From Paenibacillus polymyxa M1 (GTDB lineage: Bacteria; Bacillota; Bacilli; Paenibacillales; Paenibacillaceae), in NCBI RefSeq assembly GCF_000237325.1, contig NC_017542.1:1805501-1869500 (forward strand): a stretch of 64,000 nt of DNA. Direction: 5' to 3'. Shown here piece after piece: positions 7,676-16,525 of this stretch (positions within the stretch are counted from its first letter, which is position 1; every line of letters starts with the position of its first letter). Position numbers and translations under genes: made by a program. A model generated the notes under the pieces. The model did not search any database and was not told the origin of the DNA. It saw only the letters and a program-made list of their open reading frames with translations.

Positions 7676-9130
7676 ATGGAGATGACGACTCGGCAAACGT
7701 TGACCATTTTGCATACCAATGATATCCATAGTCATTTTGGCAGTATGCCTTCGATAGCCGCGATGATCAATGAACGAAGAGCTGCATCAGGGGATGCGCT
7801 ACTTGTACTGGACATAGGAGACCACATGGATCGGATGGCCCCCGAAACGGAAGGAACGCTCGGTGGGGCAAATGTGGATGTGATTAATCTGACAGGATAC
7901 GATGCAATTACGATCGGTAACAATGAGGGACTAACTTTTACCTCGGATATGATTGAACAGGCATATGCGGGCATTCATTGTCCAGTCGTATGTGGCAATC
8001 TAACAGAGCGTGCTACGGGGAGGATTCCTTCGTGGATGAAGGAATCCGTTATTCTAAACAAAGCAGGAATCAAGATCGGTTTACTAGGTGTGACGGCTCC
8101 TTTTACAGAGTTTTATCAATTGCTGGGCTGGGACGTGCTCGATCCGTTTGAGGTGCTGGGGACGCAGATCGCGGCACTCAGAAAGCAGGTGGATGTGGTG
8201 GTCGTGATGTCTCACCTAGGTTTACCGTCTGATGAGAAATTAGCGTCCCAGTTTCCTGAGATTGACGTTATTCTTGGTGGTCACACCCACCATGTGCTGG
8301 AGGAACCGCTTCGGATCGGGAACACCGTTCTATGTGGGGCCGGGAAGTTCGGAACGTTGCTCGGTGAAGTGACACTAACCCGTAACCATAGTCTTGAACC
8401 GTTTCGAGTTACCTCAGGCGGCGTAGTTCCTATGGATCAGACGCTGCTAGACGAAAAAGTGGCATCGGCCATTGTGTTGCATCGCAGACAAGCAGAACGC
8501 GCCATGGAGAGCACGGTAGCAGTAACAGATCGGGAATTGGAGATCGCCTATAATGAGGAGTCCCCTTTCGGGAATTTGCTGGCACAATCGGTGTCCCATT
8601 TTACAGGAACCGAAATTGCCCTCGTCAATGCAGGTCAACTGCTTGGCCCCTTGCCTCAAGGAGATATTAGCAAAGGAATACTGCATTCCTTATGCCCATC
8701 GCCGATTAATCCCTGTGTTATGAAGTTGCGGGGAAGAGACATTCGGTTGGCCCTAGAGCAATCTTTGCTGCCTGAATTTACAGACAAGCCCATGTCGGGA
8801 TTTGGCTTCAGAGGCAAAGTGCTGGGCACGATGTGTGTGGAAGGGTTGACCATTCAGTTTGATCCGGACCGTGCTCCTTATGAAAAAGTGACGGACATTC
8901 GTGTAGCGGGTCAACCTTTGGAAGAAGATGAGGAATACACAGTGGGCACGTTGGATATGTTCACTTTCAAAGCAGGCTATAAGGTGCTTGCGAACGGAAC
9001 AGATCTCCGATTTATGCTTCCAGAATTTTTACGGGATTTGATTGAAATGGAGTTGAAGCGTCCGGGCGCGATGGAAGAATGTTTTGCAGCTAGGTGGCTT
9101 CAGGTATCAAAACAATCGGGAGAGGATTAA
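7676..9130 (+). CDS. yunD: YunD-type metallophosphoesterase / 5'-nucleotidase
   Basis: This 484-residue protein has a calcineurin-like phosphoesterase domain (about 8-270) and a 5'-nucleotidase C-terminal domain (about 290-450). Metal-site motifs are LHTNDIHSHFG, LDIGDHMD, IGNNEG, MSHLG and GGHTHH. There is no signal peptide, unlike secreted 5'-nucleotidases, so it is cytosolic as expected for B. subtilis YunD. The likely reaction is hydrolysis of nucleotides or other phosphate esters; the substrate is unknown. GAGGAGGG at 7663-7670 fits the ATG at 7676. It is followed at once by a second HD-GYP gene, so the two form an operon. Confidence 0.9.
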   Translation: MEMTTRQTLTILHTNDIHSHFGSMPSIAAMINERRAASGDALLVLDIGDHMDRMAPETEGTLGGANVDVINLTGYDAITIGNNEGLTFTSDMIEQAYAGIHCPVVCGNLTERATGRIPSWMKESVILNKAGIKIGLLGVTAPFTEFYQLLGWDVLDPFEVLGTQIAALRKQVDVVVVMSHLGLPSDEKLASQFPEIDVILGGHTHHVLEEPLRIGNTVLCGAGKFGTLLGEVTLTRNHSLEPFRVTSGGVVPMDQTLLDEKVASAIVLHRRQAERAMESTVAVTDRELEIAYNEESPFGNLLAQSVSHFTGTEIALVNAGQLLGPLPQGDISKGILHSLCPSPINPCVMKLRGRDIRLALEQSLLPEFTDKPMSGFGFRGKVLGTMCVEGLTIQFDPDRAPYEKVTDIRVAGQPLEEDEEYTVGTLDMFTFKAGYKVLANGTDLRFMLPEFLRDLIEMELKRPGAMEECFAARWLQVSKQSGED

Positions 9131-9131
9131 G

Positions 9132-10244
9132 CTGCGACTGGTACCTGTTACATTATTGAGAGCCGGCATGAAGCTGGGCAAAAAAATATACAATGAAAAT
9201 GGAATGGTGCTGCTCTCGGAAGGTGTTGAGCTTACTTCGCGATTGATTGAACGTCTAGGCCAAGTCGGAATTGGATATGTATACATTGAGGATGCTGTGA
9301 CAGAAGATATCGTCATACCCGAGATGATCCATGAACAGACAAGGGTGGCGGCGCTACAGGAAATCAAAAAGCAGTTTCAGGGTTTGTCATCCTACTCCGT
9401 AGATCATAAGCACAAATATTTTGGCAAGTCATTTTATAAGGTCATGGAATCCATTCTGGACGATATTGGAGGCCGCCAGGATGCCATCATTATGTTGATG
9501 GATATCGGGGCCGCGGATCAGGATTTGTATCATCATTCTTTGAATGTATGCTTGTATTCACTAGTCCTGGGGATATCCAATGGCTACGATAATAATCAGC
9601 TCATGGAGCTAGGGATAGGTTCATTACTGCACGATATCGGTAAAATGAAGATTTCACCTCAAGTGCTCTATAAGCCAGGTAAATTGACGGACGAGGAATA
9701 TGAGCATATGAAAACACATACAGTGATCGGCTATAAGCTACTTAAAGACGAACCCGGGATTCCCTTGTTGTCAGCTCATTGTGCATTACAGCATCATGAG
9801 CGTATTGACGGTAGTGGATACCCACACGGTTGGAAAAAGGACCAAATCCACGAATATGCGAAATGGATCGGTCTGGCGGACTCGTATGACGCGATGACGG
9901 CAAGTCGAATCTACAAGCAGGCTTTGTTGCCTTATGAAGCAATGGAGGTGCTATACGCCGGGGCAGGAACGCTGTATGAGCAGCGGATGCTGGAAGCCTT
10001 TCGTGACTGTGTAGCTATTTACCCTCTGGGGCTTTCTGTAATGCTCAACACAGGGGAAGAGGGAGTCGTAGTGCGTATACATCCCAAAATCCCGCAAAGG
10101 CCTGTCATTCGTATTGTAAGAGACCGGGATGGGCAGGAACTGAAGGCGCCTTATGATGTGGATTTGTCCGTATCCCTTTCGGTTATGATTACAAATACAT
10201 TAGGCGCTGCTACCGGCCCTTTCGGAGGAGTACGCGTAGATTAG
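9132..10244 (+). CDS. HD-GYP domain protein, second copy
   Basis: This protein of about 370 residues has an N-terminal segment RLVPVTLLRAGMKLGKKIYN, an HD-GYP domain with HHSLNVCLYS, HDIGK, HHERIDGSGYPHG and ADSYDAM, and a C-terminal beta-rich tail. It should hydrolyse cyclic di-GMP. The start is unusual. The family normally begins M-R-L-V-P, which here would be a CTG codon at 9132, placed 6 bases after GGGAGAGG (9118-9125) and one base after the yunD stop. The alternative TTG at 9084 lies inside yunD with no ribosome-binding site, and the first in-frame ATG at 9168 would cut conserved residues. I chose 9132. It is co-transcribed with yunD. Confidence 0.85.
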   Translation: MRLVPVTLLRAGMKLGKKIYNENGMVLLSEGVELTSRLIERLGQVGIGYVYIEDAVTEDIVIPEMIHEQTRVAALQEIKKQFQGLSSYSVDHKHKYFGKSFYKVMESILDDIGGRQDAIIMLMDIGAADQDLYHHSLNVCLYSLVLGISNGYDNNQLMELGIGSLLHDIGKMKISPQVLYKPGKLTDEEYEHMKTHTVIGYKLLKDEPGIPLLSAHCALQHHERIDGSGYPHGWKKDQIHEYAKWIGLADSYDAMTASRIYKQALLPYEAMEVLYAGAGTLYEQRMLEAFRDCVAIYPLGLSVMLNTGEEGVVVRIHPKIPQRPVIRIVRDRDGQELKAPYDVDLSVSLSVMITNTLGAATGPFGGVRVD

Positions 10245-10341
10245 CAGAGGATGTGGAAGAAAGCATGCAGGCACTTTACACATCATGATATGATAATTAT
10301 ACGTCTTTTGAGGTTAATAACAGAAATAAGGTGAAAACATA

Positions 10342-11472
10342 ATGACAGTTCTACAAAATAACACACTACCCCAAATATCGCCAACGTATGATCCGTGGGA
10401 CCCGATTGTCTCACTGCGTACACATGGTCGTCATTTGCTTACAAGTGTGGAAATGACCGTAACACATTTATGTAATATGCGCTGTGAGCATTGCGCTGTC
10501 GGCGATATGTTGGTTATGAAGGAGGCCCCTTTCCTTCCTTTAGATTTGATGCTGAAGCGGCTGGATGAAGTTGAGCATCTGGAGACAATAAGTATTACAG
10601 GCGGAGAACCTGCATTGCTTGATAAAACAGTGGACGATGTGATCGTTCCGCTGTTGAAGTATGCTAAAGAGCGCGGTATTCGTTCGCAAATTAACTCCAA
10701 CCTGACATTGGATATCAGAAGATATGAGAAGATGCTTCCGTATCTGGATGTCATGCATATATCGTTTAATTATTTAAATGCAGACGATTTTTATGAAGTG
10801 GGATTTGCAAATACCGGACGTCCGACTCCACGCGCGGGTGCTGTGCGCCTGTATGAAAAAATGATAGAGAATGCACGCAGATTGAGCGAAATGGGGATGT
10901 TCATTTCAGCTGAGTCCATGATTAATTATCGGACACATACGAAGCTAGAAGGCATTCATCAGTTGATCAACGAAATGGGATGTCGCCGACATGAGGTTCA
11001 TCCGATGTACGCATCGAATTTTGCTTCTGCCTTGCCTGTACTGTCCCTTGACGATATGCGGAACTCTATTGATAAGCTGCTGGATGTGCGAAATCAGGAC
11101 ATGTGGATGTTATTTGGTACACTACCGTTCTTTGCTTGTTCTGAGCGGGAGGAAGACCGTAAATTGCTTCGTCGCTTGCGCCAAGAACCGAATATTACGG
11201 TGCGTAATGATCCAGACGGAAGAAACCGTGTAAATGTGAATATGTTCACGGGTAGCGTATATGTGACGGATTTTGCAGACATTCCAGCTTTCGGAAATAT
11301 TCAGGAGAACAGTCTGGACAATATTTTCGGTGAATGGCTGAATGAGCATCCGCTGAATCAGACCGTGAACTGTCATTGCGATGCGGCTGCCTGTTGCGGG
11401 CCGAATCTACTCGTAGCGGATATGTATTACAAGGGTGTAGACTTTAAATCAAGAAAAGCATTGCAATTATAA
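10342..11472 (+). CDS. yfkAB: YfkAB-type radical SAM protein with CxCxxxxC motif
   Basis: This 376-residue radical SAM enzyme has the cluster-binding motif CNMRCEHC (about residues 49-56) and GGEP, then a TIM-barrel core and a C-terminal Cys-rich motif, CHCDAAACC, that marks the YfkAB family. The C-terminal Cys residues probably bind a second iron-sulfur cluster. The substrate is unknown. The start at 10342 follows AAGGTG. It is alone between yunD-HD-GYP and a CNNM protein. Confidence 0.9.
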   Translation: MTVLQNNTLPQISPTYDPWDPIVSLRTHGRHLLTSVEMTVTHLCNMRCEHCAVGDMLVMKEAPFLPLDLMLKRLDEVEHLETISITGGEPALLDKTVDDVIVPLLKYAKERGIRSQINSNLTLDIRRYEKMLPYLDVMHISFNYLNADDFYEVGFANTGRPTPRAGAVRLYEKMIENARRLSEMGMFISAESMINYRTHTKLEGIHQLINEMGCRRHEVHPMYASNFASALPVLSLDDMRNSIDKLLDVRNQDMWMLFGTLPFFACSEREEDRKLLRRLRQEPNITVRNDPDGRNRVNVNMFTGSVYVTDFADIPAFGNIQENSLDNIFGEWLNEHPLNQTVNCHCDAAACCGPNLLVADMYYKGVDFKSRKALQL

Positions 11473-11579
11473 GCATTTTTACATGATTCCAATTCCAGGT
11501 TTCCAATCATAAATATTGAATTGAATAGCTTGCAAGTCGAATGGTGCAAAATGCTAACTAAAGAAATGGGGAGTTCGTA

Positions 11580-12938
11580 TTGGATGGTCATACCGAGTTT
11601 CATTGGGGATTGCTAGGGGTGAATCTCTTCTTGGTACTGCTGCTTGTCTTTCTAAATGGTGTCTTTGTGGCCGCAGAGTTTTCGCTGGTCAAAATGCGCC
11701 AATCCCGATTGACGCAGCTCCAAAGTGAGGGGCATCGCCTGGCAGGCTATGCGCTAAAGGTGAACCAAAAGTTGGATGCTTATCTGTCTGCCACCCAATT
11801 GGGCATTACGCTGGCTTCATTGGGGCTAGGCTGGATTGGTGAGCCAGCAATATCCGGCTACCTGATAGAGCCACTCATGCACAAACTCGGTGTAACTGAC
11901 GGTACACTGATTACAACGGTATCCGTTGTCGTCGGATTTTGCGTAATTACTTTTTTGCATATTGTATTGGGCGAACTGGCTCCCAAGTCTTTGGCGATTC
12001 AAAAGACCGAAGGAGTAGCGTTGTTTTTATCGGCGCCCTTGCTGCTTTTTTATAAGGTTTTTCTCCCTGTAATCTGGGTGTTGAATGCTGCCGCAAACAT
12101 GCTGTTACGGGCATTCGGCATTCAGCCGGCCAGTGAAGCCGAAGCGGCACATTCGGAGGAAGAGATCCGTATATTGATGAATCAGAGCGCCAAAAGCGGT
12201 GTAATCGATAAGGATGAAATCAAACTGATGGATAATATCTTTGATTTTTCCGACTTGCTTGCTCGTGAAATCATGTTGCCGCGTACGGATATGGATTGCT
12301 TGTACACGAATTTGTCGTTTAAGGAAAATCTGAAGATTATCAGTGAAACCAAGCATTCCCGTTACCCGGTAGCGGTGGAGGATAAAGATCAGATTATCGG
12401 TTTTGTTCATATTACAGATCTTCTGTTAGCCGAGCAGGGCGAACAACTGGATCTGGCCTCAGTGGTGCGTCCAATTCTGAATGTGCCTGAGTCTATGGAA
12501 GTAAGTCATGTGCTGCGCCTTATGCAGAAAAAGCACTCCCAAATGACTCTCGTGGTGGATGAATACGGCGGAACCGCCGGTCTGCTGACAGCGGAGGAAA
12601 TTCTGGAGGAAATCGTCGGGGATCTCTATGATGAGTTTGAAGATGAACGTCCAAGCGTGGAAATGAAGGAAGACTTCATCTCTGTGGACGGTCGTATGCT
12701 CATTGAGGATGTGAATGATTTGACTGGAGTGAACATTGAAGACGACGAGGTGGACTCCATCGGAGGCTGGCTGTTCAAGGAATTAGAAGGCAGTCCGGTG
12801 AAAGGGAAGAAAATAGAGTTTTATAATCTGACCTTTGAAGTGGAGGAAGCAACAAGGCTTCGCATCATGAGAGTGAAAATTCACCGCAAACCTGATCTGG
12901 TCAATGAAGATAATCTTTCTAGCGATGAGGAGTCCTGA
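11580..12938 (+). CDS. CNNM/CBS-domain membrane protein (hemolysin-C-like family)
   Basis: This 452-residue protein has a DUF21/CNNM domain of about four membrane segments (to about residue 195; motifs FVAAEFSLV and LGELAPKS), a CBS pair (about 215-340; LPRTDMD and VVDEYGGTAGLLT) and a C-terminal CorC/HlyC-type domain (about 355-440; VDGRMLIEDVN). Such proteins act in magnesium or divalent-cation efflux and in cation homeostasis; older annotations say hemolysin. The start is TTG at 11580, 7 bases after GGGGAG. It ends in a strong terminator. Confidence 0.9.
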   Translation: MDGHTEFHWGLLGVNLFLVLLLVFLNGVFVAAEFSLVKMRQSRLTQLQSEGHRLAGYALKVNQKLDAYLSATQLGITLASLGLGWIGEPAISGYLIEPLMHKLGVTDGTLITTVSVVVGFCVITFLHIVLGELAPKSLAIQKTEGVALFLSAPLLLFYKVFLPVIWVLNAAANMLLRAFGIQPASEAEAAHSEEEIRILMNQSAKSGVIDKDEIKLMDNIFDFSDLLAREIMLPRTDMDCLYTNLSFKENLKIISETKHSRYPVAVEDKDQIIGFVHITDLLLAEQGEQLDLASVVRPILNVPESMEVSHVLRLMQKKHSQMTLVVDEYGGTAGLLTAEEILEEIVGDLYDEFEDERPSVEMKEDFISVDGRMLIEDVNDLTGVNIEDDEVDSIGGWLFKELEGSPVKGKKIEFYNLTFEVEEATRLRIMRVKIHRKPDLVNEDNLSSDEES

Positions 12939-12993
12939 TCCACAGAGATAGGTATAATTAGTTCAGATATGTAAGTTATATAGAGTGCTGAAG

Positions 12994-13039
12994 AAAGAGC
13001 CTTTAAATCCACATTATCGTGGTTTTAAAGGCTCTTTTT
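12994..13039 (+). terminator. Rho-independent terminator
   Basis: AAAGAGCCTTTAAA (12994-13007) pairs with TTTAAAGGCTCTTT (13023-13036), with TTTTT at the end. Confidence 0.88.
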
Positions 13040-13140
13040 GAATTTTATTTCTTTGAACCCATTTTTTTGTTCGAGACTTGGGCGATGCGGCATATGTTGA
13101 ATAGTAAAGCAGATGGATCAATTAAAGGAGGTCCCGGCCC

Positions 13141-13365
13141 GTGAAATTTCCACAGCAAGGTCAGTATGCCCCGTTTGTCGGCCCGTTCGATCCGTGTCCG
13201 CCCATTCTATGCAAGACTTATGTGCTTCCGCCAAACTTGTTTATACAATTTCAGCCCCCTGGTCTGCCGCAATTCAGTCCAGAAGAGGCGCTGACGAAAG
13301 GAACGCTATGGCCATTGCTTTTCAGTCCTTATGAGCCTAGGAGAAACCAGGGGGGAGGCGAATAA
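13141..13365 (+). CDS. cotJA: Spore coat-associated protein CotJA
   Basis: This 74-residue protein has the CotJA pattern: Pro-rich, YAPFVGPFDPCPPI, KTYVLPPNLFIQFQPPGLPQFSPEEAL, TLWPLLFSPY. CotJA is needed for assembly of CotJC into the coat of the Bacillus spore. The start is GTG at 13141 after AAAGGAGG. It is the first gene of cotJABC, one base before the next start. Confidence 0.93.
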   Translation: MKFPQQGQYAPFVGPFDPCPPILCKTYVLPPNLFIQFQPPGLPQFSPEEALTKGTLWPLLFSPYEPRRNQGGGE

Positions 13366-13366
13366 T

Positions 13367-13834
13367 ATGGAGAATCCAAATCAGGGTCAGTCCCCAAATC
13401 AATTTCAGCAGCAAGTTCAGTATGAGAGTGGTCAACAACCGCCGAATCAGTCTCAAAACCCTTTTTCAAATTCGTATCCATCTCAGAGTCCATATCCATC
13501 TCAGAACCAGTACCAAAACCAAGCCCAGGGTTATAGTCAAGCTATCCCCCCGGCTCAGGGCTATACATCTCAAACCAAGCCAGTTGATGCCCAGTTTTAT
13601 GCGCTATTGGAGAAGCTCCAAGCGGTGGATTTTGTCTTGGTAGAGCTGAATTTGTATTTGGATACACACCCGGATGATTTGCAGGCCATCGAACAGTTCA
13701 ACAAGCTAACACAGGAAAGAACGGCGATTGCCAACGAGTACCAGCTCCTATATGGGCCTTTGCAAAATTTTGGTCGCGCTTATTCCAAGTATCCTTGGGA
13801 GTGGAGTCAAGCGCCTTGGCCGTGGCAGGTATAA
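13367..13834 (+). CDS. cotJB: CotJB with a long low-complexity N-terminus
   Basis: The C-terminal half (from about residue 73: FYALLEKLQAVDF to PWPWQV) is a full CotJB domain, including LNLYLDTHPDD and YGPL. In front of it are about 70 residues rich in Gln, Asn, Pro, Ser and Tyr (repeats such as PSQSPYPSQNQYQNQ), which the roughly 87-residue Bacillus protein lacks. GGGGGAGG (13351-13358) fits the ATG at 13367. The added tail could be an adhesive or disordered coat segment (inference). Confidence 0.9.
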   Translation: MENPNQGQSPNQFQQQVQYESGQQPPNQSQNPFSNSYPSQSPYPSQNQYQNQAQGYSQAIPPAQGYTSQTKPVDAQFYALLEKLQAVDFVLVELNLYLDTHPDDLQAIEQFNKLTQERTAIANEYQLLYGPLQNFGRAYSKYPWEWSQAPWPWQV

Positions 13835-13867
13835 GCAGGTACAACCTTTAATAAAGGAGGAACATGA

Positions 13868-14437
13868 ATGTGGGTATATGAGAAAAAGCTGCAATATCCT
13901 GTACGTGTCAGCAAATGCGACCCTCACATGGCCAAGTTGCTTATGGAGCAGTACGGGGGAGCGGATGGAGAGCTCGCAGCAGCTTTGCGTTACCTGAATC
14001 AGCGGTATACCATTCCGGATAAAGTGATTGGTGTACTGAATGACATCGGGACGGAAGAATTTGCCCACCTCGAGATGATTGCAACGATGATTTACAAGCT
14101 GACGAAGGATGCGAGTGTGGAGCAATTAAAAGCGGCTGGTCTGGGCGAACATTATGCGGCACATGATCGTGCGTTATTTTATGAAAATGCGGCGGGGGTT
14201 CCTTTTACCGCGACCTATATTCAAGCCAAAGGCGATCCCATTGCGGATTTATATGAGGATATTGCGGCAGAGGAAAAGGCGCGAGCTACATACCAGTGGC
14301 TGATTGATTTGACAGATGATGTGGATTTGCAGGATAGTTTAAAGTTTCTGCGTGAACGTGAGGTGATTCATTCGCTGCGTTTCCGTGAGTCAGTCGAAAT
14401 TTTGAAAGGGGAAAGAGACCGGAAGAAAGTATTTTAA
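13868..14437 (+). CDS. cotJC: Manganese catalase CotJC, spore coat
   Basis: This 189-residue manganese-catalase-family protein has Glu in GADGELAAALRY, Glu and His in GTEEFAHLE, Glu in EDIAAEEKA and His in EREVIHSL. It is shorter than the two catalases at 2763-4682. CotJC is a coat protein made in the mother cell. The start ATG at 13868 follows AAAGGAGG. It is the last gene of cotJABC and ends in a terminator. Confidence 0.93.
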   Translation: MWVYEKKLQYPVRVSKCDPHMAKLLMEQYGGADGELAAALRYLNQRYTIPDKVIGVLNDIGTEEFAHLEMIATMIYKLTKDASVEQLKAAGLGEHYAAHDRALFYENAAGVPFTATYIQAKGDPIADLYEDIAAEEKARATYQWLIDLTDDVDLQDSLKFLREREVIHSLRFRESVEILKGERDRKKVF

Positions 14438-14454
14438 GGGAATTTAGTAGGGAG

Positions 14455-14488
14455 GGCCATCTGCAAATGCAGGTGGCCTTTCTTTTTT
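14455..14488 (+). terminator. Terminator of cotJABC
   Basis: GGCCATCTGC (14455-14464) pairs with GCAGGTGGCC (14469-14478), loop AAAT, then a T run. Confidence 0.88.
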
Positions 14489-14524
14489 AGGATTAAATCT
14501 ACATAAAAGCATCTGTTCATAATC

Positions 14525-15235
14525 TTAAACAATCAACTCGAACCTATCCCCTAATATCAACTGCTTGGAACGATGGATTTTTTGGCCGTCTGGATTACAA
14601 ACGGTACTTTTAATACACAGCAGAGGATAGCCTTCCTCAATATTTAAATAGGTGGCTACATCAAAAGAGGCAAATTCCATAACTATATATTTTCTTGATA
14701 TTCCAAATGTAATCTTGTGTTTATTTTTTAAAATATCATAAAGAGATATATTATTTAAATCCTCTTGTAACAAAAAAGAAAAAGAAGAAGGGAAACGTGA
14801 ATACTCTACAGATACCGGCACATTGTCAGCATACCTGATTCTTTCTATATTGATTACTTTATCCCCTGGCATTAAACCTAAATGTTCCTGATCTGATGCT
14901 GTAGCATCTTCAATCACGCATTTTATTACTTTTGCACCAGGCACTTTATTTTGTAATTTACAAGTATCGCTAAATCCAATGGTCTCTACGACATTTTTTT
15001 TGATTTTATCTTTTGTAATAAATGTTCCTTTTCCCGGAATCCGTACCAAGTAACCTTCAGAGGTAAGTGAATCAAGTGCCGCACGGACAGTTACACGACT
15101 CACATTATTGGTTTCACTTAATTCTAATTCTGTAGGGAGTTTGTCTCCTGGTTTTAGGGTACCGTTGTGGATGGAATCTAAAATTTTTTCTTGCAGCTGT
15201 CTATATAACGGTGAAGATTCTGAATGATCAATCAT
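14525..15235 (-). CDS. frlR: GntR/HutC-family transcription regulator, probable FrlR
   Basis: This protein of about 236 residues has an N-terminal winged HTH (SPLYRQLQEKI...KLPTELELSETNNVSRVTVRAAL...GYLVRIPGKGTF, about 5-72) and a C-terminal UbiC-like effector domain (about 90-235). It probably represses the divergent operon and is released by a sugar-phosphate intermediate (inference from the family). The start ATG at 15235 follows GGAGG; an upstream frame to 15256 is not needed. Like the operon it faces, the gene is visibly AT-rich compared with cotJ. Confidence 0.85.
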   Translation of the reverse strand: MIDHSESSPLYRQLQEKILDSIHNGTLKPGDKLPTELELSETNNVSRVTVRAALDSLTSEGYLVRIPGKGTFITKDKIKKNVVETIGFSDTCKLQNKVPGAKVIKCVIEDATASDQEHLGLMPGDKVINIERIRYADNVPVSVEYSRFPSSFSFLLQEDLNNISLYDILKNKHKITFGISRKYIVMEFASFDVATYLNIEEGYPLLCIKSTVCNPDGQKIHRSKQLILGDRFELIV

Positions 15236-15407
15236 GCAGTTCAACCTCCAAATCAAGTTTTTATAAATGTATTATATTGTTTTATATCAGCATGCTTATA
15301 TTATAACAGCATATACAATTTATGAATAGCTTGTAAGCCCTTGCAATAAGGGGTTTATCCTTTAAAAATCGGGGGAATTGAAGCAGTACTCTAGAAAAAG
15401 TAGTAAA

Positions 15408-15481
15408 GTGTTATTGCCTCATGTATTGTTTTGTGTTATTGTTTCTTTATAACATTCCAATACATACACCGGTGTGGAATG
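15408..15481 (+). promoter_or_regulatory. Promoter and candidate operators of the frl operon
   Basis: A promoter is visible: -35 TTGTTT (15426-15431), 16-base spacer, -10 TATAAC (15448-15453). The 9-base direct repeat GTGTTATTG occurs at 15408-15416 and inside the spacer at 15433-15441. Downstream, CATTCCA (15453-15459) and TGGAATG (15475-15481) form an inverted repeat around the start point, with ACACCGGTGT (15466-15475) inside. Either could be the repressor site. Confidence 0.5.
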
Positions 15482-15519
15482 AAAAACAAGAAAATGTATC
15501 ATACAAGGAGGAAATGATA

Positions 15520-16494
15520 ATGGAAATCAAAAAAATTATTGAAGAAATTTTAGCAAATAAACAAGAGGCTGGCGGTATAAAGCAGGTATATTATGTAGCT
15601 TGCGGTGGTTCTTATGGTGCTTTTTATCCTGCAAAAACATTTCTTGAAAAAGAAGCAAAGGAAGTTAAGGTAGGTCTCTATACCAGTAATGAGTTTGTGC
15701 ATAACACACCTAGAGCATTTGGAGAAAATTCAGTACTGGTAGTGGCATCACATAAAGGTAATACACCAGAGACTGTGAAGGCCGCAGAATTAGGTAAAAC
15801 AGCAGGAGTTCCAGTTATTGCATTAACATGGGTTGAAGATTCTCCTATTACAGAACAAGCAGACTATGTGGTGAAGTACACATTTGGGGATGGCAAAGAT
15901 ATTGCCCGCGAGAAAACCATGAAAGCACTAATGACGGCGGTAGAGGTATTAAATCAGACTGAGGGATATGAGCATTATGAAAAATTCCTGGACGGAGTAG
16001 GAAAAATAGATCGAATTGTTAAAAATGCATGCAAACACGTGGAAAAGCGTGCGCTGGCTTTTGCGAAAAATCATAAAGATGATTCCGTAATCTACACCAT
16101 GGCAAGCGGAGCTGGCTACGGGGCTGCCTATATGCAAAGCATCTGCATTTTTATGGAGATGCAATGGATTAACTCTTCCAGCATACATTCAGGTGAATAT
16201 TTCCATGGACCATTTGAGATTACTGATGCTGAAATACCATTTGTCATTCAGGTCTCTGAAGGAAGTACCCGACCTTTAGATGAAAGAGCGTTAAAGTTCC
16301 TTAACCGTTATACCAAGAGAGTAGAGGTTTTAGACGCAAAGGATTTGGGACTGTCTACCATTGACAGCTCTGTGGTTGATTACTTCAATCATTCTCTATT
16401 TAATAATGTTTACCCCGTTTATAACCAAGCTTTGGCCATTGAAAGAGCGCATCCGCTTACAACTCGTAGATATATGTGGAAGGTTGAATATTAA
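15520..16494 (+). CDS. frlB: Fructosamine-6-phosphate deglycase (FrlB-like, SIS domain)
   Basis: This 324-residue protein has two SIS domains. Motifs are ACGGSYGAFYPAKTFLE, SHKGNTPETV, TWVEDSPIT and SGAGYGAAYMQ; a Glu-rich segment SGEYFHGPFE holds the likely catalytic acid. FrlB cleaves fructoselysine-6-phosphate (or a similar Amadori product) to glucose-6-phosphate and the amino acid. AAGGAGG at 15505-15511 fits the ATG at 15520, better than the ATG at 15514. It is the first gene of the operon. Which amino acid is released cannot be told from sequence. Confidence 0.85.
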   Translation: MEIKKIIEEILANKQEAGGIKQVYYVACGGSYGAFYPAKTFLEKEAKEVKVGLYTSNEFVHNTPRAFGENSVLVVASHKGNTPETVKAAELGKTAGVPVIALTWVEDSPITEQADYVVKYTFGDGKDIAREKTMKALMTAVEVLNQTEGYEHYEKFLDGVGKIDRIVKNACKHVEKRALAFAKNHKDDSVIYTMASGAGYGAAYMQSICIFMEMQWINSSSIHSGEYFHGPFEITDAEIPFVIQVSEGSTRPLDERALKFLNRYTKRVEVLDAKDLGLSTIDSSVVDYFNHSLFNNVYPVYNQALAIERAHPLTTRRYMWKVEY

Positions 16495-16525
16495 TCTTTT
16501 AGCAACCTTTAGAGGGGATATTCTT

